Origin: Sphagnum compactum
Taxonomy: Eukaryota > Bryophyta > Sphagnopsida > Sphagnales
Direction of reading: 5' to 3'
Assembly: GCA_965153455.1 (NCBI GenBank)
Contig: OZ234497.1
Span: forward strand, 10,230,001-10,294,000
DNA: 64,000 nucleotides
In this document: positions 24,843 to 35,173 of the stretch, in pieces
How the letters are laid out: each line of letters starts with the position of its first letter
Numbering within the stretch: position 1 is the stretch's first letter
Made by a program: the position numbers and the translations under genes
The notes under the pieces: generated by a model
Seen by the model: the letters and a program-made list of their open reading frames with translations, nothing else
The model's database searches: none
Told to the model about the DNA's origin: nothing

Positions 24843-26860
24843 TTAGGAAGACATGTCACCTTCAAATGTAAGCAGAACAAAATCATCTTCATCTTCTCCA
24901 TCAAAGTCATCACATTCAGATGTGGCAGCCATCTCTTCAATCGAGACTTGTTCAAGGGTGATCAATCCACTGACCAATGCATCCACGTTTGGAGGGCGGG
25001 CAACTACTTTTTCTGGTTGGAATTGTACTCTCAACCCTACACGGTCTGTATTATTTCCCAAGTCCAACATTGCAATTTTGGGGTTTGTTTCCCTAGTGAA
25101 CTCTGACCTATTCCCACTTGGCTCTTGATGTAACACCACTTTCTGATTTCTTGGTGGCCTTGCATCCTCCACAAAAAACACTTGTTCAACATGCATAGGA
25201 AATGCAAAGGATTGAGCTGAAAGTGGGATCAACTGTTCAAAATTCACTAGGTAAACCCATATTCATCACGCCTCATAGTAGCTGCAAAACCTTCGTATTT
25301 TGCCACCATCCAATTACAAAGGAGCACAATAGTTTGAAACCTCCCATAATCTAATTCTAATTATTTTTCAATCCACCCAACATATTCGAGTGGTGCCATT
25401 ACTGGATTTGGATCACTAGAATGGGAGCGAGATTCTTGTTCAAATGTTGCTACTACCCCATTATCACAAGTTGATAAATGAAATTCAACACTAGCCACTC
25501 ACAAATGGTTTCCAAATGCATACATATATCTATATGTTGTTGCTAGGTGAAGGAGGGGTACTAATTGATAAAGCATCTTTTGCAACCTCCTCACTTGCTA
25601 CAATGCTTTCTACAATAGCACTAGCAAACAAACCATTGTTCAAATGGTGGCAATTTTGCCAAGGTGTTTGGGTAAATTACCCTTTTGTTCTACTTCCTTT
25701 GCGCATTTTGTGCAAATTCTTGTCTCTTAGTTGTCCTTTTTTTTTGAGCTACTAAATACTTCCTGCAACAAAATCAACATAATTCAATTAAACTTCACGT
25801 ATGTATGTAACCAAAAACATCCACCTCCAACACACTTACATTTAAGTACAATCCCTGACTTTAGAGCTTCAAAAAATGAGGAATGTTGGGACCCAAGCCC
25901 AACTAATCATCTAGAACAACATTCATATCACTTATTTATACATAGTTAGAAGTCCATATAGAAAAACTACAAAAAATTCAAAAAAAAAAACATAAATGTG
26001 GGGTAAGAAAAGAACATTAATAAAACTCATTCGTGCCATGGTTAAGTTATTGTAGCATTATGAAGAACAAAAGTGTGGGCCCAACTTAAAAGGTTAGCAC
26101 TCATTTTCCGACAACACCCATTTCCTTAAAGCATTTCATCGTGCATTATAGGCTCCTCCTTATCATCCCATACTTTCCTCCTTGTGGATTTCACTTTTTG
26201 GATGTATTCTATGCAAAACCCTAGTGCTTATTCAATGACATACCCAATCACCATGCTCCCTTATGGTCGTGCCATGTTTCTTACATACCCTTTTAGGGCT
26301 TTCATATACCTCTCCATGGGGCACATCCACCTTGTGTGAAATGGGCCGCAAAGATCAAGTTCTTTTACCAGATGCATTACTAGATGTGTCATGATGTCAA
26401 AGCACGCATGAGGGTCGACTTCCTCCAGAGTTGAAATAGTTTCTATAACTTTTACTCATAAAACTTCCATGGTGTTAGGATCAATCACCTTCATGCAAAG
26501 TTTATTGAACACTCGACTCGAGTTGATAAGAACCATTCATACTTCTTCTTGCATCAAGTTACAAAGGCAAAAAGGTAAGATTTGTTGCATTAAAACATGA
26601 CGGTCATGGGACTTGAGTCCTCTTAACTTTCCTTCCTTTTGTACCTTGTTCCACAAGGCTAATGCATAGTTTGATGGCATCTTCAACTTTTTGATAATTT
26701 GTAAAAAAAAATTATTTTCTCGCTCTATCATGACATAAGGGGCTGTTGGTTTTATGTATGAGCCATTGGCTACTTGTTTGTAACCAAAGTTGAGGCCGAG
26801 TCCCAATTTCTTCCATGTCTTTTCAAATAGTTGATGTATTTATTCCCCAAATATGACTTT
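24843..26860 (-). pseudogene. Decayed CACTA transposase (TNP2, DUF4218, DUF4216)
   Basis: Pieces appear on the minus strand in the order known for CACTA TNP2-type proteins. At 26806-26537 there is a TNP2 C-terminal segment with KKLKMPSNYA and the hallmark LRGLKSHDRHVLMQQILP. At about 26530-26100 a DUF4218-like segment follows (HLVKELDLCGPFHTRWM, then MERYMKALKGYVRNMARP), with several stop codons. At about 25390-24843 comes a DUF4216-like segment (LELDYGRFQ, WMVAKYEGF, RRDEYGFT). There a one-base loss after YGFT shifts the frame into a 134-codon stretch starting with PMHVEQVFFVED-type sequence and ending acidic. The N-terminal part of TNP2 was not found. The gene is dead. Confidence 0.8.
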
Positions 26861-27227
26861 TAAATAGTTGTCGCACAATTTTTTTTCACAATGCATCATG
26901 TCCAACGTGTGTTTCACCAAAAGATGTTACCACATATATAACATCACAATGAAAATATAGATATAGTGACCTTGGCAAATTCAAGTTGCATTTTTTACCA
27001 CATTATGGAGAAAACATCTACACACATTTGCTTCTAGGGCTCAATGACAACATTTTCCACTTCCAACTTTGGAGTAGCTACATTAATGTATCAGCAAGTC
27101 TTTCCATTGTCCATGTAACTCCAGTCCCTTAATAAGTTCCATAATGAAATTTCTATATACTTCACAACTGTCCAACATAGTACATACAAAGCCTTAAGTA
27201 CCATTACCAATGGCACACATGCATAAG

Positions 27228-28625
27228 GTGAAATGCCTTGTTGGCCAAGCCTAAAAAACATGGAAGTTATTTCAAGCTCCAATTTATAGAGTTATCAAAT
27301 ATAACAAAAATAACTTGTTGGCCTTAATCAAACCACAACATATTATGTGGGAATGGATGCAACATAAACAAACCTAAACCATAACTTGTCCACTAATATT
27401 GACAACTGCATTTGCATATAATTGCCTATTTTAGACATGGGCATACTAAATGTTAATCCACATTTGTAAACTCCACCTCCCCCACCCTAGGCACATGTGA
27501 CTAAAGTTTCATATTGACTGGTCCAACAGATCTGAATAATAATCAAATAATTAGCCCTCATAATTGGATCAAAAGCAAATAACCTTGTTGACCATTGATC
27601 TACAAACAACGACATGTTATGCACAAAGATAATTTCAACATAAACACAACCCAAACCACAACCTATCCATTAATACTTGACAATTTTTAAAAGCTAGGTA
27701 GGCCTTTCTAGCACAAAAACATGCTAGATCATCTATCAGCCAACACATTTGTAGGGGTCCCCTACCCCCCATTTGCACATGTTCACCACCATGTTAGTTC
27801 AAACAATGCAACCAAATTTAGGTCTAACAATGCTTTGAATGGAAAGCAATGGGATAAACTTGTTGACCGACAATAACTGCACTTCGATGTCGTTTGACAT
27901 ATATGCTCCTCCACACATGGAGATTCCAGAATTAACTAGGTAACTTATCAATTCCACCATAAACAAACATAAAAAATGCCTATTTTTCTTTTAAAACTGC
28001 ATGAAATCATGGAAAAAATCAATCATGAAATGAAAGGTGCTAGCTAAAGAAATCAATCATGAATATGTTTATTAGTAAAGAAACATAGTCTATGAAAATA
28101 CATAATTAACAGAGACATCTTGGGTAGATTAAATGAACATGAGTGTCATCTTTGCCACCATTTTAGTAAAGCATAAATAATCGGATCAAGGATGAGAAAA
28201 ACATGCCTCATAAACCCATGTCCAACTTGTATGCCACAACAATTTGCATCCTTCCCACATGCATGGACATGCCATAAATATAGCACACAATCATTTCCAA
28301 CAACAACCCACCCAAACAGTTGTCATGGGTGTTTGATAATGTAATGTATGATTAATCACTAGGTATTTAGTTGAAATGCCTTGTTGGCCAAACAAACAAA
28401 ACATGGAAGTTATTTCAAGCTCTAACTTTACAAAATATTTGAATGGCAAAACAAAACCTTGTTGACCATTAATCAAACGTTAGCATGTTATGTGGATATG
28501 GATCCAACATAAATAGACCTAAACCAAAAATTTGTCCATTAATATCCCAAGATAGAATTGCAAAAGACAATTCTTTTTTCAAACACATGGGCAAGCTAGA
28601 TGTTAGCCCACATTTGGTAGGGTCC
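27228..28625. repeat. Three diverged direct repeats inside CACTA B
   Basis: A block beginning GAAATGCCTTGTTGGCCAA and running through ACATGGAAGTTATTTCAAGC, a shared AACCTAAACC phrase and a GGGCA-T-CTA-ATGTTA segment occurs at about 27230-27480 and again at about 28375-28625. A third, more diverged copy of its second half lies at about 27580-27790. They are in the same orientation and are not part of the transposase gene. Confidence 0.7.
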
Positions 28626-29603
28626 CTTGCCCTTGCACATGTGGCAGACACCAACTACATACACAACATCAAATTATTAGTTTTGAATTTCAAGGCATTA
28701 AAGGACATTATTGGCACCATTCAATTTCATGGCATTCCACAAAGCCATGTTTGTTGAGAATTGAATGAACAAATTCCCACCACTTAGCAATGAAAAACAC
28801 AATTTCCATCAAACAAAATACACAATAAAATTGGGGTTAGGTGGCAATTAAATTCCTTGTTTGCCAATAATTGAATTCAAAGCATGACAAAATTGAAGGA
28901 AATAAATTCAATATATAGATTAGGTACGTGCCAGTATGGAAGACTTTAGAATACACTCTTCCTTTTCACACCATGCATCTACATAAGGTCCTCTCTGTCC
29001 TCTGATGTTCATGTTCTCCTATCAACCATGTTCACGTTCTTTTACTTTTGCCACAAAATCAGCAGCAGAAACTCATGTTGGTGCAGCTCTGTGTTATGAT
29101 TGTCCACTAAATGCAACTTGATTTCTCCTATGTGGGTGGTTCCTACCAAGGTAGCGTTGATGTCCTTGGTATACATTCTTTTTCAAATGGGTAAAACATC
29201 TTGAATCCACATTTGGTCCACATAAAGGGCAAGCCATATAGCCCTTCACTTGACACCCTTCAATAATTAAGACCAATTACGTATTGACACGTGGATAATG
29301 TAAACAAACAAAATAGTAACAGGTGGCAACAAAATTGTTAATTTTCAATTGCCAATTTGACTAGTAGTTGAAATAACACTTGGTTGAATTGACTAGTCAA
29401 TATGGCCATAGCTAGATCGACACTTGGATTAATTGACAAGTCAAATTGTTCATAATAGGCTTAGTAAAAAATGTCATTGTCAAAATGACCATGTCAAATT
29501 CAACTTGACCAAAATGATGGCCTAGTTAAAAAACATTTGTCATTTTCAAATCCTCTTTTACTACATTTTCAAGTCAAATAAGTCATGAATTTTAGTAGTG
29601 AAA

Positions 29604-30061
29604 ATTTTAAGCTTCAATTGAGACAGATAATTAGACACCTACATGAATTGTTGTAAATTGTTTCTTGGAATAAACAAGAACATATTTCACACCTTGGAAA
29701 ATCATCATGCAATTGAAATAATCGTTGGTACTTAGATCCACAATCCGTCACTATGAAATATAAATTGGTGAATCAAACTAAAAAGAAAACCACAAAAATC
29801 TGTCATTAAGATAAAGCTAGAAAGCATACACATAGAGCACAACCATTGAGCTTGAGGTGAAACATGTGCCATGGGTCCAATGCCCTTTTATGGCTAAAGA
29901 CTTGCACCCCTCCATCAAACACCACCCAACACATTGCTTTATAGCATGCCAAACACCAAGGCCATTCATTGCAAGTAGGTCAAGGAAAGGTTCAAATTAA
30001 AAGATCTCAGTCCATGGTGCATTACTTTGAGTGGGCTTCATATGTCAAAATTCTAAAGTTT
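29604..30061. other. Spacer between CACTA B and C
   Basis: Only about 460 bases separate the two elements. No gene or repeat was recognised. Its last three bases (TTT) are the left copy of the element C target duplication. Confidence 0.6.
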
Positions 30062-30720
30062 CACTACAACAAAAGAGGGCATATTGCGATCCAAATATCA
30101 TCGCAAACAACAAAGAAAACAGTTTCCGAAAACCCACAGTTCCGAATAACAATTCCTCGCAAACTCTTAAGCCTTTGCGAAACCCTCACCTTCGCACCCG
30201 TACAATCGCAAGCTCTTTGCAACTCCCGAAACTGAAACAATCGCAAAACATTTCCGATTATAATGTCTTCTATACATGATTTGTGATTCACAATACATTG
30301 AAAATTATTTGCAACAAACCCAACATCGCAACGACTTAGCGAATAGACGCAAAAATCTATCGGTTTTTGATATAACGTCTAACGCAAACGTTTTGCGATG
30401 TTTAAGATGCCGCTACGAATTTGTGATAAAACAAACATCGAAAACGTTTTGAAACAAACTCATCAACGCTACAACTTAGCGAATCGACTCAAAACTCTAT
30501 CGGTTTTCGATATAATATCTAACGCAAAGAGTTTGCGATTTGCAAAATGTCGTTAAACGTTTGCGAAATGTAGGATTTCGCAAACCTATTCTGGAATGAT
30601 TTTAACTGTCAGAGTTTAGCGATATTTGGTCTTTTGGCTTTTGTAGTGTTGCGAAGAAATATGACTCGCAAATAGTTTTGAGATTGACTGTGTATCGCAA
30701 GAGCATGGCACTGTATTCTT
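30062..30720. repeat. Left subterminal TTGCGA motif array of CACTA C
   Basis: I count about 14 copies of TTGCGA or its complement TCGCAA in 660 bases, in both orientations. A 75-80 bp block (from ACTTAGCGAAT to GCGATNT) also occurs twice, at about 30337-30412 and 30474-30553. In known CACTA elements such subterminal motifs bind the element-encoded TnpA-type protein; that role here is by analogy. Confidence 0.8.
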
Positions 30721-30846
30721 ATTTTGTACGCAGGGTTTATATTCATTTGGAGTCACTTTGGGCCGGAAAAAAAAATCTATATCAAAATTTCAAAAGTTAC
30801 AATGTAAAAGGGTTTGCAAGTCTCGGGTATCTAACACACTAGTTGT

Positions 30847-32642
30847 CTATCTAGACCTCCTTCCCCTCTTGGATTTCTTCCTTGAATCTTTCTTCCTAGT
30901 GTTCTCTGGTGGAGGGAGAGGCTGCTCATCCTCCTCCCTCTCTTCATCGTCCCCCTGCCCCTCCTCCTCGTCCTCATCCTCCTCCCTACCCACGCCCCCT
31001 GCAGAACCTGCATTTCGACTAGCAAATGAATTGGGTCCACTGCTAGTGGTAGTTACACTGGGGGGAGCAGTGTTAGCGCTTCTCTCCTCCTCATCACTAC
31101 TGCCCTGAGAGCTCTCACTCTCACCCTCAGATGCCTGCATTTCAACATGCAAAGCTTAGTCAACAATGAAAATCTTGATTCAAATGAAAACAATCTCAAC
31201 ACAAACAAAAATTCAATCCCAACCAAACCCACTCACCAATAGTGCATCAACATGTTCAAAAAGATGTTCCTTGCCATGCTCCTGGGCCATTGTCATTTTT
31301 GCAGCTGTGATCTTCCTCTTGTACCTCTTGTATTGTCCCCATAAAACAATAGGTCAAAAAAAATGCATATTTGCGAAGCGTAGAACTTCGCATATTTTAA
31401 CTTGCGAAGCAGTTTACGATTTGTTCAAGTCTACGAACTCTTTTGCGAAGCGCAGACTTTTGCATACTGTATCTTGCGAAGCAGTTTGCGAAACAAATAA
31501 CATCGTAACTTTGCGAACTAAACGCCATTTGACACATCTTTGCGATGCAATTCGCATCGCAAAAGGTATCCCAAACAGTCCTATGTGACTCGACAGAAAC
31601 GAATCTTTGCAGAAAAAAAATGGAGGGTAGGGAGTGTACTTACAAATGCTGCTTTGAGGCCGGGAATGCCACCTTGCCCTAGCCTGTGGGTGGTGGGTGG
31701 AACCAGTTTCACTCGCTCTGCTGCCTTGAGGAACTTCAATGGTGGATCACCGACCTCGTCCACCACTGATTGGCATTCAGCAAGCTTCAGCTCCAGTGCC
31801 TTCATGTCACGGTCCGACCTCCCAGACTCTCGTGCCTTCTTGGCCTTGGCTAGCTGCTCTGTGATCTCCTTCAGCTGCCTTGCTGCTTTTAGCTGCACCT
31901 CAGACTGGTAGAAGGCATTCCAGATGTCTTCTGAGAACTGAAGCGGCCTCTCCAAGTTCCTGTACACATTCAGGTCTCTCAGGTGAGCACGAATCTTCAT
32001 CCTGTCATGGTATCTTGCTTGAGACATTGAATTGGAGATCTTGTCTGCAATCCACTGTGAATCAAGCTCTCCTCCATTTCGAAATGCTCCCTTGACCTGA
32101 TTTATCACTCTCCTCTGCTCTGCCTTTGAGAGAGTGCCCCACTCAACTCCTCGTGCAAAGTTGGTGGAGACAATGTGCCTAATGGTGCTCTTGGCCCCAG
32201 TGTATGCCAGCTCGGTTGGAATTCCCTCCTCTACCAATGTTATCAGAGGGAGCTTTTTCCTCTCCTCCTCCTTATTCTTCAAATCGAGCTTCTCCTTTCT
32301 GATGGCATCCCTCTCATCCTTCCTCCTTTTCTTCTCGAGCGTTCTAGGTGAGAGAGCTCTTTTTGTTGCTCTCTCATCTCTTTTTCTCTTCTTCTCTGCT
32401 GCCTTGGCTTCTGTAGCCTTCCTTGCCTCCTCCTCTCTTTGTGCTTCCCCAGCAGTCAGCCCTGCTTGCAATGCTTGACCTAAGATGGCTATCAAGGATG
32501 CTAGCCCTTCAGGTGTCCTAGTATCGATTGCAAACAGCTCTGAAGCTCTCAAGTGATCAGCAACCATCTTCCTCAACCTTTCCTCATTATTGTCACCTCC
32601 TCTAGACCCAGAACCCCCTCCCCCTCCACCAGTCCCAGCCAT
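30847..32642 (-). CDS. CACTA C accessory gene (TnpA-position), unknown family
   Basis: The modelled coding exons are 32642-31644, 31326-31237 and 31134-30847, giving 458 residues. All junctions are phase 0, with donors GTAAGT and GTGAGT and acceptors CAAG and GCAG. The second acceptor could lie 9 bases further in without breaking frame. The ATG at 32642 is the first in frame after an upstream TAG. The protein has a Gly-rich N-terminus, then a Lys/Arg/Glu coiled-coil-like stretch (residues about 70-135, including KKRKRDER). A globular-looking middle follows (TLVEEGIPTELAYTGAKS; FSEDIWNAFYQSEVQLKAAR), then a long acidic Ser/Glu/Asp-rich tail ending in a basic cluster (KKSKRGRR). This fits a nuclear DNA-binding protein, and its place opposite TNP2 fits the TnpA/ORF1 gene of CACTA elements. 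I cannot assign a Pfam family. Unlike its plus-strand partner it carries no stop codons. Confidence 0.65.
31360..31570. repeat. TTGCGAAGC motif cluster inside intron 1 of the minus gene
   Basis: Five or six copies of TTGCGAAGC or its complement lie within about 200 bases of the first intron of the minus-strand gene. They share the core of the subterminal motif and may provide internal binding sites for the same protein. Confidence 0.65.
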
Positions 32643-33764
32643 TGCAATCCGCCCCCTCCTGTCTGCCCAAGCTTTCCTTCTACAATTCTCGAGCAATGCC
32701 GAGAATGAGTTCAAATTCACTCGCCGTGCTACTCTAGTCTAGACCCCCAGAAAGCTTGGGCAGACACCTTATTCCGTTCCAGCTTAAGGACTTTCAGAAA
32801 TTTAGGGCTTGCAATGTAACCCGCATCGCAACCTGCAATACGGTATTGCTCGCAACGGCCGTGCAATGCTTTCTGTATCGCAACGTTGGATGGTTGCGAA
32901 GTCGGGGGCTTCGCTAACGTCGGCGGAATTAAAGGTTTTAGGGCTTTGGTTTAAGTAATGGATCCAGATGCGAAAACGGATGCGATGGTAGGGGGTTCGC
33001 AAGGGGTTCGCAAAGTTTTAGGGTTTAAGGTTTCTTCTCAAGAGTTGTAGGTCAGAGAGCTCCTGTTGTTGCTCTCTCATCTCTCTTTCTCTTCTTCTCT
33101 ACTGCCTTGGCTCTGCAGCCTTCCTTGCCTCCTCCTATCTTTGTGCTTCCCCAGCAGTCAGCCCTGCTTGCAATGCTTGACCTAAGATGGCTGTCAGGGA
33201 TGGCAGCCCTTCAGGTGTCCTAGTATCGATTACAAACAGCTCTGAAGCTCTCAAGTGATCAGCAACCATCTTCCTCAACCTTTCCTCATTGTTGTCACCT
33301 CCTCTAGACCCAAAACCCCCTCCACCAGTCCCAGCCATTGCAATCCGCCCCCTCCTGTCTGCCCAAGCTTTCCTTCTACAATTCTCGAGCAATGCCGAGA
33401 ATGAGTTCAAATTCACTCGCCATGGTACTCTAGTCTAGACCCCCAGAAAGCTTGGGCAGACACCTTATTCCGTTCCAGCTTAAGGACTTTCGGAAATTCA
33501 GGGCTTGCGATGTAACCCACATCGCAACCTGCGATACGGTATTGCTTGCAACGGCCGTGCAATGCTGTTCGTATCGCAACGGATGAGGGTTGCGAAGTCA
33601 GGGGCTTCGCTAACGTAGGAGGAAGTTAAAGGTTTTAGGGCTTTGGTTTAAGTAACGTATGCAGATGCGAAAAGGGATGCGATGGTAGGGGGTTTGCAAG
33701 GGGCTCGCAAAGTTTTAGGGTTTAGGTTTCTTCTCGAGAGTTGTAGGTCAGAGAGCTCCTGTTA
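32353..33764. repeat. About 0.7-kb tandem duplication of promoter and first exon
   Basis: Copy 1 (about 32353-33060) and copy 2 (about 33055-33764) are nearly identical and head-to-tail. Both start and end at the shared phrase GAGAGCTC. Each holds the first about 90 codons of the minus-strand gene, its upstream region with several TTGCGA/TCGCAA motifs, and the start of the divergent side. Differences are scattered single bases and a few short indels. Confidence 0.9.
33135..33338 (-). pseudogene. Truncated duplicate first exon of the minus-strand gene
   Basis: It encodes the same start (MAGTGGGG, then the GDNNEERLRKMVADHLRASE segment) as the intact copy at 32642. It has slightly fewer glycines and ends at TAG 33135-33137, where a C-to-A change turns GAG into TAG relative to the intact copy. 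The duplication ends soon after. It may still supply a second promoter for the intact gene, but cannot make the full protein. Confidence 0.8.
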
Positions 33765-35030
33765 TGCATATGCCAAAGGGTTTCGGGCAACCAGTCCTAT
33801 AGGCATTGTTGAGCCCACATTGGATGCAGGTATGCATTTCTTTTTGGTTTAAGTAGTCTCAATTTATGAGTTGTCAATGGTTTATATTGTTGTATCACAT
33901 GATTTTTGAAAGTCCTATCTGGTCTTTGCCTTACATTTGTGCCTTATGAATTTGACAGATGATATGTCTTCCTCCTCCGTTGTCTCCACTAGTGACTCAT
34001 CCTCCTCAAATGAAGGCACATCAGCTCATACGCAAGCAGAGGTGTCTCATTCTCCTCATGGTCCACCTCGGCAGCTTTGCCAATGCACCAAGTGAATTGG
34101 TCAAATTTCACAAAAGTCATATGTTTGTGCTCAACACATTCAGCGATTTGGGCGTCATCGTGGTCTTACCCCAGGAGCTTCTTCATCTCATGTGGTAAGT
34201 GTCATTTTACCATTGTCATTTTTCCTCTTTGATACATGTTATTTTTCATGAAATCCTCTTTGAAACTATTTTCACTTCCATGGTTTGTTGTGGTTTTGTT
34301 AATGTAATAGGGTTCCCGTATGACACCGCCACCCTATGTTCTATCACAAGGGGTTTTAGCTGCCATAGGAAATGCACTTTCGCATGCATTTGCTGTAGGG
34401 ATTGGTGCCTCTCATGAGGCCAGTAATCCACATCATGAGGCAAGGCCATGTTTGCCCTCCGTTAGACAGCGATCCAAAGCACAACGTCCTGGGTTGCTTG
34501 ATAGTTTGCCCTATGATGAGGAGGTTGTGGTTTGAGGTAGACGATGGATTGTTAAGACCTCTACACTTGGAGAGAGGCATGGCTATGGAGTATATGCTTG
34601 TGAGGACATCATTGTAGAGGATTCAACTAGTTATCGTAGAGAGGGTCCTACTTTGTTCCCTTATGGTGGGCCTATCTATAAGAGAAGACATTGGAACATG
34701 ATCCTCAGACAACATCCTGAGTGGAAGCCTTTGCTCTTGAGATGGACACCTTTGCTGATAGCACTAGGAGGCATAGTGATGTGAGGGTGATAGATGGAGA
34801 CCCCATACGTTCTGGAAACATTGCTGGTTTCATCAACAGTACGGTGGGGAGTCGGCCTAAGCGTAGGGCTAATTGTGAGTGGGTTTTTGTTGAGGGACCT
34901 CCTCCAGCACCATATGGCGAGACTTATCATGAAGACCATTGCCTGGTGTTAGCTACTAGGACGATCAGATCAGGAGATGAGTTGTTTACACACTATGAAT
35001 GGAATTAGGATTCCACCATTTCTGAACTAT
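33682..35030 (+). pseudogene. SET-domain 5' half of a SET-TNP2 fusion gene
   Basis: A consistent model is exons 33682-33829, 33959-34194 and 34311-35030. The first two junctions keep frame (donors GTATGC and GTAAGT, acceptors GACAG and AATAG). The product starts MVGGLQGARK and has a Ser-rich stretch and a Cys/His cluster (LCQCTK, then SYVCAQHIQRFG). It then reads into a SET-type segment: GERHGYGVYACEDI, PYGGPIYKRRHWN, GNIAGFINS, NCEWVFV and ATRTIRSGDELFTHYEW. These match the order of SET N-terminal, N-x-x-x-F-I-N and terminal E-L-x-x-x-Y motifs of lysine methyltransferases. Defects: TGA at 34093-34095 and 34533-34535, a frameshift near 34721, and TAG at 35006-35008. The SET call rests on motif order read by eye. 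Confidence 0.6.
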
Positions 35031-35173
35031 GTACTTTGTTTAAGACATAACATACCATATCTATATACATGCATTTTGGCATTTTTTATTTATAATGTAA
35101 TATGCAACTATGCTTGGTATATAGTTAAGATCTTCTGGATTTGGTATTGCATAGAATATTCGGCCTTTTGAAG

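Larger units (their letters stand above)
22898..29600. mobile_element. CACTA (En/Spm) element B, decayed autonomous type
   Basis: The left end is CACTACTAGAATTCGTGACC; the right end read on the minus strand is CACTACTAAAATTCATGACT, a 20-base inverted repeat with three mismatches. Both ends are flanked by AAA (22895-22897 and 29601-29603). The subterminal zones (about 22925-23130 and 29350-29590) are dense in TTGACTA, TTGAC and GTCAAA. The 6703-bp interior contains a broken transposase gene on the minus strand and a set of diverged direct repeats. End structure, target duplication and transposase all agree on the CACTA assignment. Confidence 0.92.

Noticed and set aside
24853-25128. Plus-strand Ser-rich frame
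   Set aside because: It is antisense to the DUF4216-side frame of the CACTA B transposase remnant.
32134-32478. Plus-strand frame of 114 codons inside CACTA C
   Set aside because: It is antisense to the intact minus-strand gene, and its Ser/Phe/Leu-rich composition is what the complement of Lys/Glu-rich coding gives.
34199-34535. Separate host gene encoding the SET domain
   Set aside because: It lies well inside the target-duplication-bounded element, and its exons join in frame on both sides to element sequence.
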